A stretch of DNA of 30,634 nt, taken from the NCBI GenBank assembly GCA_002336815.1, contig DDEU01000011.1, positions 2,783 to 33,416 of the forward strand, in the 5' to 3' direction. Source of the stretch: Chitinophagaceae bacterium UBA1946 (GTDB lineage: Bacteria; Bacteroidota; Bacteroidia; Chitinophagales; Chitinophagaceae). The notes under the pieces are model-generated. The model did not search any database. It was not told the origin of the DNA and saw nothing but the letters and a program-made list of their open reading frames with translations. The position numbers and the translations under genes were made by a program. Positions within the stretch are counted from its first letter, which is position 1. Each line of letters opens with the position of its first letter. Positions 8,236-16,451 of this stretch are shown in pieces.

Positions 8236-9294
8236 TTGAAAATAAAGATCACGATAGCTTTATTACTGGTGGTGCTGGGCGGCACATCTTTCTTATCCGA
8301 TGCACCACCCAAACTCCACTATCTTAAATTGACGTTTCCGAAGGATTGGCCCAAACCGCCCAAAGATATTTTTGCAACAAACCCTTTGACGGAAGAAGGT
8401 TTTGAACTGGGAAAAAAATTATTTTACGATGGGCGCCTGAGCAAAGACGGCAATGTACCCTGCGCCAGTTGTCACCAGCAGTTTGCCTCATTCTCTACCT
8501 ACGATCACGATTTCAGCCACGGGTTCAACAACAGCTTTACCAGGCGCAATGCACCACCTATTTTTAACCTTGCCTGGATGAAGGAATTGCATTGGGATGG
8601 CGCCATCAATCACATAGAAGTACAGCCGCTGGCACCCCTGACCGCTGCCAACGAAATGGCAGAATCCATTGAGAATGTATTAAGGAAATTGAATGCCGAT
8701 ACTGCTTATAAAAGGATGTTCAAAGCGGCCTTTGGCGATGCAACCATCAACAGCCAGCACATGCTGAAAGCGCTGGCGCAGTTCACAGGCAGCATCATTT
8801 CCTGCAATAGTAAATACGACCAGGTAAAAAAAGGAACAGCGAGTTTTAGCATGAGCGAAGAACAGGGCTATAAAATATTCAAAGCAAAATGCAATGCCTG
8901 CCATACTGAACCTTTGTTTACTGATAATTCATTCCGCAATAATGGACTGGATATAAATCTTCAACTGGCAGACAAGGGAAGAATGGGTATCAGCAATGAT
9001 CCGTCCGACTCATTGAAATTTAAAGTACCCAGTTTGCGCAACCTTTATCTCACAGCGCCCTACATGCATGATGGACGAATGAACACATTGCAGGAAGTAC
9101 TGCAGCATTACAGGAATGGGATCAACGCCACACAACCCACGTTGGACAGTTTATTGAAGAACCGCATTGCTGTTTCAAAAAAAGAAGAGGTGGACCTGCT
9201 GGCTTTTTTATACACCCTTACAGATACCGAAATGGTGAAGAACAAAAGATTTGCAGCAACTGCTACCTATAAAATGCATGAAGGACCACACTAA
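8236..9294 (+). CDS. Di-heme cytochrome c peroxidase / MauG-type protein (MbnH-like)
   Basis: A 352-residue periplasmic protein with a signal sequence (about 1-20) and two c-type heme motifs, CASCH (76-80) and CNACH (219-223). The pattern HWDGAINHIEVQ...LAPL, a retained NEM, and APYMHDGRM (M277, the usual distal ligand position) are typical of the bacterial di-heme peroxidase family. Such enzymes reduce peroxide or, in MauG and MbnH, oxidise tryptophan on a partner protein. Immediate linkage to the MbnP-like gene makes the second role attractive. The start is TTG at 8236, two bases after the preceding stop; no ATG lies in frame before the signal peptide, so the rare start looks genuine and translation is probably coupled. 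Confidence 0.85.
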   Translation: MKIKITIALLLVVLGGTSFLSDAPPKLHYLKLTFPKDWPKPPKDIFATNPLTEEGFELGKKLFYDGRLSKDGNVPCASCHQQFASFSTYDHDFSHGFNNSFTRRNAPPIFNLAWMKELHWDGAINHIEVQPLAPLTAANEMAESIENVLRKLNADTAYKRMFKAAFGDATINSQHMLKALAQFTGSIISCNSKYDQVKKGTASFSMSEEQGYKIFKAKCNACHTEPLFTDNSFRNNGLDINLQLADKGRMGISNDPSDSLKFKVPSLRNLYLTAPYMHDGRMNTLQEVLQHYRNGINATQPTLDSLLKNRIAVSKKEEVDLLAFLYTLTDTEMVKNKRFAATATYKMHEGPH

Positions 9295-9623
9295 AGATTG
9301 GGCCTGCCTTTGTACCATCGTACAATAAACCAGATAAAAGAAGCGAATGCGGGGAATCCCAGGAATGTGGGCAAATAGGCTTTGAATGCAGGCATTTTTT
9401 GTGCATCTTTTTCAACAATGCTCTTATCAATAAACATATTGTTGAATAAAAAACCAAAGAGGGCAGCCGTCCAGCTTAGTAACAAAACAGGGAACAGCAC
9501 ACCGGCCTGTACTTCTGATTTTGTCCAGTTAAAAACGGTGTAAGTTTCGGGCAGAAAGTACATCAGCAGCAACAGCAGGCAGGATGCAATGCTGAGTATA
9601 AGTGAGATGTACCATAATTTCAT
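9291..9623 (-). CDS. Small membrane protein of unknown function
   Basis: A 110-residue protein with three likely membrane segments: near the N terminus (from WYISLILS), in the middle (GVLFPVLLLSWTAALFGFLF) and near the C terminus (FPAFASFIWFIV). It ends in a short basic tail. No family was recognised. The start is taken as ATG at 9623; a longer frame from TTG 9653 runs through a terminator hairpin. Its stop overlaps the end of the convergent peroxidase gene by four bases. A promoter of its own is not evident, so it may depend on read-through from the gene to its right. Confidence 0.7.
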   Translation of the reverse strand: MKLWYISLILSIASCLLLLLMYFLPETYTVFNWTKSEVQAGVLFPVLLLSWTAALFGFLFNNMFIDKSIVEKDAQKMPAFKAYLPTFLGFPAFASFIWFIVRWYKGRPNL

Positions 9624-9638
9624 ACAACGGATATTAAT

Positions 9639-9668
9639 AAAAAAAGAGTGCAATTTTCAGTTGCACTC
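9639..9668 (-). terminator. Rho-independent terminator after the coiled-coil protein gene
   Basis: A perfect 8-bp stem (gagtgcaa at 9646-9653 with ttgcactc at 9661-9668, 7-base loop) is followed on the minus strand by seven Ts (9645-9639). It lies 25 bases past the stop of the gene ending at 9694. Confidence 0.8.
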
Positions 9669-9693
9669 CTTCAATAACGTATCCGGCCAGCCT

Positions 9694-10332
9694 TTATTGC
9701 TTGCGTTTAGCCTTTAAGTTGTCCAGTATCTGGCGTTGTTTTTCAGCCTCGGCCTTTTGCTCTGCCTGCTTTTGCGTATTGTCTGCAATATCTTTTTCGA
9801 TCTTTTCCTTCTTCTTCAACAAATCCTGTCCGTCTTCTACCAGGTTATTGTATTTTTTGTCTGCTTTTGCAGCCAATTCCTCCTGCTCTTTCACCTGCAG
9901 TTCCAGATCGTAGGCTACTACTGCTGCTGTTTGGTTGTTTAAAAATGTTTTGGCATTGTCGATCACTTTAGAATCGGTGGTATCGCCGATGAATTTGTCA
10001 AAACCCGATGAAATCATCATGGTAAGAATGGTAATGTCTTTTTCTTTCCTGCTTTTACGGTCGGTTTTAAAATAGAGGTCATAAGCAACAGGGCCTATCT
10101 CCGGTATCATCACACCTTTGAACGTCATGTATCCCTTGGTATCTTTTCCCCGGTAGCCGCGTTTTTCAATATTGTCAACAATGGTTTTCATCACCGTTTT
10201 TTCAGGAAAAGGGATTTCGATTTCCACGGCCGGCTGCATGGTTTTATTATAATCTGCAGTGGCCAGGCGTGACTGGGCAACAGCACAGGCTGCCGAAAAC
10301 AGTATGATCACGGAAAGAATTATTTTTTTCAT
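9694..10332 (-). CDS. Exported protein with C-terminal coiled coil, function unknown
   Basis: A 212-residue protein. A clear signal peptide (MKKIILSVIILFSAACAVAQ) precedes a globular part of about 110 residues, with a segment reading YMTFKGVMIPEIGPVAYDLYFK. Residues from about 145 to the end are rich in E, K, Q and A and read as a long coiled coil (KEQEELAAKADKKYNNL onward). Likely periplasmic. No family was recognised. It carries its own TATCTTTG promoter element and is followed by a strong terminator, so it looks like a single-gene unit. Confidence 0.75.
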   Translation of the reverse strand: MKKIILSVIILFSAACAVAQSRLATADYNKTMQPAVEIEIPFPEKTVMKTIVDNIEKRGYRGKDTKGYMTFKGVMIPEIGPVAYDLYFKTDRKSRKEKDITILTMMISSGFDKFIGDTTDSKVIDNAKTFLNNQTAAVVAYDLELQVKEQEELAAKADKKYNNLVEDGQDLLKKKEKIEKDIADNTQKQAEQKAEAEKQRQILDNLKAKRKQ

Positions 10333-10348
10333 ATCAATTAATTTTTAT

Positions 10349-10356
10349 CAAAGATA
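10349..10356 (-). promoter_or_regulatory. -7 promoter element of the coiled-coil protein gene
   Basis: TATCTTTG on the minus strand, a perfect TAnnTTTG, 16 bases before the ATG at 10332. No clear -33 TTG at the usual spacing. Confidence 0.5.
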
Positions 10357-10423
10357 ATGTTTGTAAAAAAAAGGTTGCATTACGTTTAGCAAAATTGAAG
10401 GAAGTATTTAAACAAGATAAAAC

Positions 10424-10431
10424 TAAATTTG
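10424..10431 (+). promoter_or_regulatory. -7 promoter element of the flippase gene
   Basis: TAAATTTG, a perfect TAnnTTTG, ends 18 bases before the TTG start at 10450. It is back to back with the divergent promoter at 10349-10356. Confidence 0.5.
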
Positions 10432-10449
10432 TCGATAAACGATTTGTAA

Positions 10450-11958
10450 TTGAGCAATATTAAAAAACTGGCAGGGCAAACGATGTGGTATGGATTGAGT
10501 TCTATTGCTGCAAGGCTGATCAATTACCTGCTGACACCTTATCTTACTTATTCAAAAAACATTGAAACGGCCGACTTCGGCAAGATGGCGCTCATCTATG
10601 CCGCTATTCCACTGCTGAATGTGTTGTTTACCTATGGGTTTGAAACAGCCTATTTTCGCTTTTCAGCAAAAGAAGAGAACAGGAAGACCATTTACAATAC
10701 GGCCGCTTTATCCATGCTGTTTTCCACGCTCCTTTTTTCAACGCTCCTTTGGTTTAACCAGGGCAGTTTTGGCAGGATCACAGGACTGGAAGATTTTCCG
10801 CAGATCATCCAGTTGAGTATTTTCATCATCGCACTGGATACACTCAGCACCATCCCCTTTGCAAGACTGCGGCAGGAGAACAGGCCCATAAAATTTGCCG
10901 CTGCCAAGATCATCGGCATCATGGTAAATGTTTTTTTAACCTGGTTCTTTGTAAGTTATTGCTCACAACATGCAAAGGCAGATGCCAATAGTTGGGTAAC
11001 ACTTTTTTTCAACCCCAAACTGAACCTCATCGTTTACGTAGTGCTGGCAAATCTGATTCAATCCATCATCACTTTACTATTCCTTTACAAAGAAATCGCA
11101 CAGGTGCGGTTTGAGTTTGATACAAAGCTGTGGAAACAGATGATGCTGTATTCGCTGCCGCTGGTAATTGCCGGCATGGGCGGCATGATCAATGAAACCT
11201 TTGACCGGCTGATGCTGCGCTGGTGGCTGCCGGGCAGCGATCTTGCAAGGGATTCGCAGGTAGGTATTTACAATGCCTGTTATAAATTATCCATACTCAT
11301 CACCTTGTTCATCCAGGCCTTCCGCATGGGCGCTGAACCATTTTTCTTTAAACAGGCCGAAGGGGGCAATCCGCAAAAAGTGTATGCAAGGGTGATGAAA
11401 TTCTTTGTGATCGTAATTACGCTCATGTTCCTTGCCGTTAGCTTATTCATGCCCATCTGGAAAAACTTTATTGGTCCTAAATACTGGGACGGACTGGCGG
11501 TAGTACCCATCTTATTGCTGGCAAATATGTTCCTGGGTATTTATTACAACCTGAGTGTATGGTACAAGCTCGGTAATAAAACAATGGCCGGTGCCTGGAT
11601 CACATTGATGGGCGCTGCGATCACGATCTGCATCAACTACCTTTTCATACCAACCTTTGGATACATGGCCTGTGCCTGGGCAACTTTCTTTTGCTATGGT
11701 GGCATGATGGTGATCTCATTCATCTGGGGACAAAAAGAATACCGCATCCCTTATGCATGGAAAAAGCTGGTGGCATACATTGTGATCGTAGTACTGCTAT
11801 TCTTTATTCACAGGGGTATCACTCATTTTTTACCCAACAAATATTTCAGTCTTGCCATTGCTTCATTACTCACTGGTTTTTATTTATGGTTTGTAGGGAA
11901 GATCGAGCAGAAAGAGTTACCGCAGTTGCCCATCATCGGTAAATATTTTAAAAAATAA
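10450..11958 (+). CDS. Polysaccharide/oligosaccharide flippase (Wzx-like, MOP superfamily)
   Basis: A 502-residue integral membrane protein with about twelve to fourteen hydrophobic segments. Its N-terminal pattern, IKKLAGQTMWYGLSSIAARLINYLLTPYLT, is typical of Bacteroidota oligosaccharide flippases. The family moves lipid-linked sugar units across the inner membrane for O-antigen, capsule or exopolysaccharide. No glycosyltransferase or polymerase gene is adjacent, so its substrate is open. The start is TTG at 10450: the next ATG (residue 12) would cut off the conserved first helix. The end overlaps the convergent flavin-reductase-like gene by 11 bases. A peptidoglycan lipid II flippase role is less likely given the family resemblance. 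Confidence 0.85.
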   Translation: MSNIKKLAGQTMWYGLSSIAARLINYLLTPYLTYSKNIETADFGKMALIYAAIPLLNVLFTYGFETAYFRFSAKEENRKTIYNTAALSMLFSTLLFSTLLWFNQGSFGRITGLEDFPQIIQLSIFIIALDTLSTIPFARLRQENRPIKFAAAKIIGIMVNVFLTWFFVSYCSQHAKADANSWVTLFFNPKLNLIVYVVLANLIQSIITLLFLYKEIAQVRFEFDTKLWKQMMLYSLPLVIAGMGGMINETFDRLMLRWWLPGSDLARDSQVGIYNACYKLSILITLFIQAFRMGAEPFFFKQAEGGNPQKVYARVMKFFVIVITLMFLAVSLFMPIWKNFIGPKYWDGLAVVPILLLANMFLGIYYNLSVWYKLGNKTMAGAWITLMGAAITICINYLFIPTFGYMACAWATFFCYGGMMVISFIWGQKEYRIPYAWKKLVAYIVIVVLLFFIHRGITHFLPNKYFSLAIASLLTGFYLWFVGKIEQKELPQLPIIGKYFKK

Positions 11959-12586
11959 TCGGGGCACTTTTCTTTCCTGGTTTTGCATAACTATACCGTG
12001 CTATAGCAGCCGCATTGTAATAGCCATCAATGCCAAGAGAACAAATACTGCCAGCCTTTTCTATCGCAATAAAACCATCGGGTTGAATGAGCGATGCGTC
12101 GAGATAAACATCTTTTACTTCGCCAATTACCAAAAACGTATTGTTCTGTTTGATGGGAACTATTTCAACCAACTGCAATGCATATTGAATATTTGATTCC
12201 GCAACAAAAGGTACTTTGCAGTTTTCCTTATACACTGTTGTTAACCCGGTCGCAGTAAATTCATCTTGCCCGGCAGCATATTTGGCGCTGGTTTGGTGCG
12301 ACTGCTCAATGATAGACGCATTGATATGATTGATGGAATACTCCCCAACAGACTGGATATTGCTGATGGTATGCGGCGCTGCTTCGATCGGACGATTGAT
12401 AAAACCAATCAGCGCCGGATCGGCCCCCAGGTGTACGATGTTACTGAAGATGGCCAGGTTGGGAATGCCTTCACTGCTAACGGTTCCAATAAGGCTCACC
12501 GGTTTAAAGCCTGATAAACTATTGATGAAATTGGCCCGGTAAAATCTTTCCCATTCCTTTATTTGCCGGTTAGAAAAATGCTGCAT
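11948..12586 (-). CDS. Flavin reductase-like (FMN-binding split-barrel) protein
   Basis: A 212-residue protein with the flavin reductase-like fold. The segment PVSLIGTVSSEGIPNLAIFSNIVHLGADPALIGFINRP (about residues 29-66), followed by HTISNIQSVGEYSIN, is the usual FMN-binding half of the family; the second half continues the barrel (ALQLVEIVPIKQNNTFLVIGEVKDVYLD). Family members bind FMN and either reduce free flavin with NAD(P)H or serve other redox roles; substrate and partner are not evident. Cytoplasmic, with no signal peptide. It is downstream of the glucosidase gene on the same strand, but with a 111-base gap that contains a 12-base palindrome, so it may be separately controlled. Confidence 0.8.
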   Translation of the reverse strand: MQHFSNRQIKEWERFYRANFINSLSGFKPVSLIGTVSSEGIPNLAIFSNIVHLGADPALIGFINRPIEAAPHTISNIQSVGEYSINHINASIIEQSHQTSAKYAAGQDEFTATGLTTVYKENCKVPFVAESNIQYALQLVEIVPIKQNNTFLVIGEVKDVYLDASLIQPDGFIAIEKAGSICSLGIDGYYNAAAIARYSYAKPGKKSAPIIF

Positions 12587-12637
12587 GAATAAATAATGAT
12601 TGAAAGCAGAAAAAGTTCGATGCTTGTATCCAGGTAT

Positions 12638-12649
12638 GAGAGCGCTCTC
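12638..12649. promoter_or_regulatory. 12-bp perfect palindrome, possible operator
   Basis: GAGAGCGCTCTC is self-complementary, sits in the 111-base gap upstream of the flavin-reductase-like gene (start 12586), and has no T tract that would suggest a terminator. A regulator site is possible but unproven. Confidence 0.25.
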
Positions 12650-12697
12650 CCATGCGTCCGGGACAACAAAATAATGTTTTTTGAAACCAATTTAAAA

Positions 12698-15373
12698 CTA
12701 TCCCTCTTCATCTTCTTCCAGGAATATCTCATGCCCGCTGCCTTCTTTGTATTCAGCTGTATCCACTTCCTTACCACCGATGAGGTCAGCTACCAGTGAT
12801 GTCCAGCCTGTCTGGTGACTGGCTCCAAGCCCTGCACCGGTATCACCATGAAAATATTCATAGAACAATACAAGGTCTTCGTTGCCGGGCTTTTTATAAA
12901 AATCATTATACGTTCCATATAATTTTCGGTCGCCCTTTTGATCTTTTGCAAACAGGCTTACAACTCTTTGCGTAAGCATCTCTGCTACTTCATTCAGGTT
13001 AAGCATGGTACCGGAACCAACAGGGCATTCCACTTTCAGCGTATCTCCATAAAACTCGCCATACTTCCTGATGGCACGGATGATGAGGTAATTGATGGGC
13101 ATCCATACAGGGCCACGCCAATTGCTGTTGCCACCAAATAAATTGCTGGTAGAATCCCCTGGATCGTATTGAATCGTATACAGCTCGCCATCAATCGTGG
13201 CGGAATAAGGATTTTTTTCGTGGTACTTCGACAAAGCCCTGATACCGCCTTCGGATAAAAACTCATCTTCATGCAGCAGCCGCTGCAGCAAAAATACCAA
13301 TCGTTCTTTTTTCACCAGTGATATCAATACTTCTTCGCCATCGCTCTTTTCTTCATTTGGCCAAAACCGGTCATTGTTTTTCCGGTAGTTCTCAAACCAT
13401 TCAATGCGTTTGGTAAAATCCGGCACGGCATCAAACTGCTCCTTGCTTATTTTACTTACCGCAAACAAGCTGGTGAGGCCAACAATGCTCTGTATTTTTA
13501 ATGGCAGCGGATCTGCACCTGCTACTACCAGTGTATCATAAAAAAACTTGTCTTCATCATTCCACATCGTGTGGCTGTTCAATGCTTCTGCGATCAATAC
13601 AAAATGCTCAAAGAATTTGGTGGCACTGTCTTCAAAAGCAATGTCATGCCTTGAAATTTCAAGCGCCATGTCCATCATATTCAGCGCATACATGCCCATC
13701 CAGCTTGTACCATCCGCCTGCTCCAGTTGCATGCCTTCGGTAAAATGATGACTGCGGTTGAACACACCGATATTATCCAAGCCAAGAAATCCACCTTCAA
13801 AAATATTATTGCCGCTTTTGTCTTTCCGGTTGATCCACCAGGTAAAATTGATCAGCAATTTTTGAAATACCCGTTTTAGAAAAACAATGTCACCAGCTCC
13901 ATATGTTTCTTTTTCAACCCGGTAAATTTCCATGGCAGCCCATGCTTGTACGGGTGGATTTACATCGCTGAAATTCCATTCATACGCAGGCAACTGTCCA
14001 TCAGGTTTCATGTACCATTCCCTCATCATCAGTTGCAACTGGTGTTTCGCATACACCACATCTACCATAGCAAGCGATATGCAATGAAATGCAAGGTCCC
14101 AGGCGGCATACCAGGGATATTCCCATTTGTCGGGCATGGCAATGATATCCTGGTTCTTTAAATGCGTCCAGTCGCTGTTACGGCCTTTTAGTTTGGCAGC
14201 ATTTACCGGCGATATGCCATCGCTGGTGGTAAGCCATCGCTCTACGTCGTAATGATAGTATTGCTTGCTCCATAACAAACCAGCCAGGGCTTTTCGCTGA
14301 ATATTTTTAAGGTCATCCGAAATATCCGATGGCAATATCGCATTGTAAAAATCATCTGCTTCCTGCTTTCTTGATTCAAATATTTTTTCAAATCCTCTTG
14401 TAAAAGGTTTGCCATCGGCGCTGTCCGTAAGCCTGCAATAAATGGTTTTCGTTTCACCCGGTTTCAAGAGTAGTTGGTAAACAGGCGCAAACTTTGTTCC
14501 CTGTTTCTTATTGCGAAGTTTCGTTGTATTGATTCCGTTGATCACCGAATCATGAAAGGCATCTTTTGTAAAAGCATTTTTATCGCCGGTGCCGTTGAAC
14601 TTAAAAAAATTGGTCTCATTTTCGGTAAACAGCCGGTCATCGGGCTGCTGAAAATAAAAATAGTAATTGCCCAGCCTGGCATGTTTGGCGCACACAGTTG
14701 TTTTATCAATAAAATTGATGGAAGGCTTGGGTTCATCCGGCGTATACACCCAACGGTTATAGAACCAAAGGGTGGGCAATACAGTGATCGGTGCCTGTTT
14801 GCCACTGCGGTTGGTAACAGCGATCTTGATGTAGATATCCTGTGGATTTTGCTTGGCGTAGGTAACGTTAACATCAAAGTATTCATCCTTGTCAAACACA
14901 CCGGTATCCAGTATTTCATATTCCGGTTCCTGTTTGCTGCGTGCCCTGTTCTTTGCCAGCAGGTCATCATAAGGAAAAGCATTCTGCGGATATTTGTATA
15001 GGTATTCCATGTAATAATGCGTTGGAATATTGTCCTGGTAAAAATAAAGTTCCTTTACATCTTCCCCATGATTGCCATCGTAATTTCCAACACCAAAAAG
15101 GCGCTCTTTTAAGATGGCATCCTTACCATTCCACAGGGCAATGGCGAAACACAGGTTTTGAAAATAGTCGGAAATTCCGGCCAACCCGTCTTCACCCCAG
15201 CGGTAAGTGCGGTAATGGCTCTGGTCAAAAGGAAGGTAGCCCCAGGCATCTGCATTGTCACTGTAATCTTCCCTTACGGTACCCCATTGCCGTTCGCTCA
15301 CATAGGGCCCCCACTGCTCAAGTGGTATCGGCTTTTTATTATTCACTGCTAATCGCTGGTGTTCTGCTGTCAT
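12698..15373 (-). CDS. Glycoside hydrolase, GH63 / MGH1-like glucosidase
   Basis: An 891-residue cytoplasmic enzyme (no signal peptide) of the GH63-like (alpha/alpha)6-barrel glucosidases. The N-terminal part (WGPYVSERQWGTVREDYS, HYRTYRWGEDGLAG, then a beta-rich region) is typical of the long bacterial members. The barrel contains YPWYAAWDLAFH with Asp426, the probable catalytic acid by analogy with family members. NWRGPVWMPINYLI and a C-terminal GLGASHQTGWTSLVADLI pattern are also present. Family enzymes act on alpha-glucosides or mannosylglycerate-like substrates; the actual substrate is unknown. No other glycan genes are adjacent. A 7/8 match to the -7 promoter element (CATCTTTG, 15438-15431) lies about 57 bases upstream of the ATG. 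Confidence 0.88.
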   Translation of the reverse strand: MTAEHQRLAVNNKKPIPLEQWGPYVSERQWGTVREDYSDNADAWGYLPFDQSHYRTYRWGEDGLAGISDYFQNLCFAIALWNGKDAILKERLFGVGNYDGNHGEDVKELYFYQDNIPTHYYMEYLYKYPQNAFPYDDLLAKNRARSKQEPEYEILDTGVFDKDEYFDVNVTYAKQNPQDIYIKIAVTNRSGKQAPITVLPTLWFYNRWVYTPDEPKPSINFIDKTTVCAKHARLGNYYFYFQQPDDRLFTENETNFFKFNGTGDKNAFTKDAFHDSVINGINTTKLRNKKQGTKFAPVYQLLLKPGETKTIYCRLTDSADGKPFTRGFEKIFESRKQEADDFYNAILPSDISDDLKNIQRKALAGLLWSKQYYHYDVERWLTTSDGISPVNAAKLKGRNSDWTHLKNQDIIAMPDKWEYPWYAAWDLAFHCISLAMVDVVYAKHQLQLMMREWYMKPDGQLPAYEWNFSDVNPPVQAWAAMEIYRVEKETYGAGDIVFLKRVFQKLLINFTWWINRKDKSGNNIFEGGFLGLDNIGVFNRSHHFTEGMQLEQADGTSWMGMYALNMMDMALEISRHDIAFEDSATKFFEHFVLIAEALNSHTMWNDEDKFFYDTLVVAGADPLPLKIQSIVGLTSLFAVSKISKEQFDAVPDFTKRIEWFENYRKNNDRFWPNEEKSDGEEVLISLVKKERLVFLLQRLLHEDEFLSEGGIRALSKYHEKNPYSATIDGELYTIQYDPGDSTSNLFGGNSNWRGPVWMPINYLIIRAIRKYGEFYGDTLKVECPVGSGTMLNLNEVAEMLTQRVVSLFAKDQKGDRKLYGTYNDFYKKPGNEDLVLFYEYFHGDTGAGLGASHQTGWTSLVADLIGGKEVDTAEYKEGSGHEIFLEEDEEG

Positions 15374-15435
15374 ACTATCAATTTAAAAAATACGCCATCT
15401 TTTCTAAGCCACTTCGCCTTAATAAACCGACAAAG

Positions 15436-15522
15436 ATGGACAACCATAAAAGTAACCAAAATAAAAAGAGCAGGGCCGGTGCTTTTGAGAATGCCGGCAG
15501 CGGTGGAATTAACAATCCATAA
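15436..15522 (+). CDS. Possible 28-residue micro-ORF
   Basis: ATG to TAA encoding a small basic, glycine/asparagine-rich peptide beginning MDNHKSNQNKKSRAG and ending GSGGINNP. It fills the gap between the divergent glucosidase gene and the next plus-strand gene. The composition looks protein-like, but the ORF is short, no plus-strand promoter consensus is seen, and its ATG overlaps the probable minus-strand promoter. It may be chance. Confidence 0.25.
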   Translation: MDNHKSNQNKKSRAGAFENAGSGGINNP

Positions 15523-15597
15523 AATAAAAAACGGGGGGCAGCCGTTCCATTATAAAAACTATTTTGTTAATTTCAGTTACAGCAAAATACGGCATTT

Positions 15598-16314
15598 ATG
15601 AAAACACTCTCTGAAACATGGTTTGCTGAAGGCTTTATTGATTTTGAACTAAAAAAATACACCCTGCTTGCCTACCTGCAGGGCATCAGTAAAGGTTTTG
15701 GTGAAAACAAACTCTACCCGCAATTAAGCGACATCATCTTTCATTACAACAATATCATTGCCTTCCGGCAGAACAAAAAATTTCTGCAGGAGCATTTTCC
15801 TAAACGGCTGACCGGTGTGCAAATGGAAAAGTTGTCGATCCTGTACGAACAGGTGATCGAAGACACTGAACTGATGAAGGAACTGGAAGACATCATCCAC
15901 TATGCCAGTGGCCAAATGAAAAAAACCATCGAAGATGGTACCAATATTTATGAATTTGTGGAGGAGAAGATCAACATATTGCCCGTTGGGCTGGTTCCGC
16001 TGGATAATACGGAAGGATATTTCTTTTTAAACAATGGACATCAAAAAGATACGCATGTGTACCAGTACCGGCTTACTTTTTTTGAAAAACACGATGAAAA
16101 GTACCGGGGCATCAAAACGGACTATATTGATTGCTGGTACCGGAGTATTTCATCTACTTATGAGAACATTAAAGCCGACCTGATCAGGAGAAAACGGGAC
16201 CTTCCTAACCCGGCGGTATATGCGATGGAAACTTCTTTGAACTTCCCGGTAGAAGAGACCTTGTTGCCCGTCGCTAAAAGATACCTGGTAAAGTTTATTG
16301 CTGCGGCTGCTTAA
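15598..16314 (+). CDS. Conserved-looking protein of unknown function
   Basis: A 238-residue cytoplasmic protein with no signal peptide or membrane segment. The N-terminal half is predicted helical (ETWFAEGFIDFELKKYTLLAYLQGI; EKLSILYEQVIEDTELMKELEDIIHYA). The C-terminal half is more beta-rich (YEFVEEKINILPVGLVPLDNTEGYFFL; THVYQYRLTFFEK). No catalytic motif or family was recognised. Its start is the ATG at 15598, its codon use is like its neighbours, and a terminator follows. It appears to be a single-gene unit. Upstream, TATTTTG at about 15562 is one base short of the promoter consensus. Confidence 0.75.
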   Translation: MKTLSETWFAEGFIDFELKKYTLLAYLQGISKGFGENKLYPQLSDIIFHYNNIIAFRQNKKFLQEHFPKRLTGVQMEKLSILYEQVIEDTELMKELEDIIHYASGQMKKTIEDGTNIYEFVEEKINILPVGLVPLDNTEGYFFLNNGHQKDTHVYQYRLTFFEKHDEKYRGIKTDYIDCWYRSISSTYENIKADLIRRKRDLPNPAVYAMETSLNFPVEETLLPVAKRYLVKFIAAAA

Positions 16315-16334
16315 TGCGTTGCTGTCAGTTTGTA

Positions 16335-16398
16335 AACCCACCCTGCAATTTTCCCGGTGTCTTTACCAAAGAATCCTGCAGGATGGGGTTATATTTTT
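16335..16398 (+). terminator. Probable rho-independent terminator after the unknown gene
   Basis: A long imperfect stem pairs 16335-16347 (aacccaccctgca) with 16377-16390 (tgcaggatggggtt), with one bulge and one mismatch, and is followed by a T-rich run (16391-16399). It starts 20 bases past the stop at 16314. The inner 12 bases ATCCTGCAGGAT (16373-16384) are also a perfect palindrome. Confidence 0.5.
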
Positions 16399-16451
16399 TC
16401 CAGTTTTACATTCATCATAGCAAGCAGTTGGAAATTAATGAACGATGTACA

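Noticed and set aside
14474..15001. 175-codon plus-strand frame inside the glucosidase gene
   Set aside because: Antisense to the conserved N-terminal half of the GH63-like enzyme; no motif or promoter.
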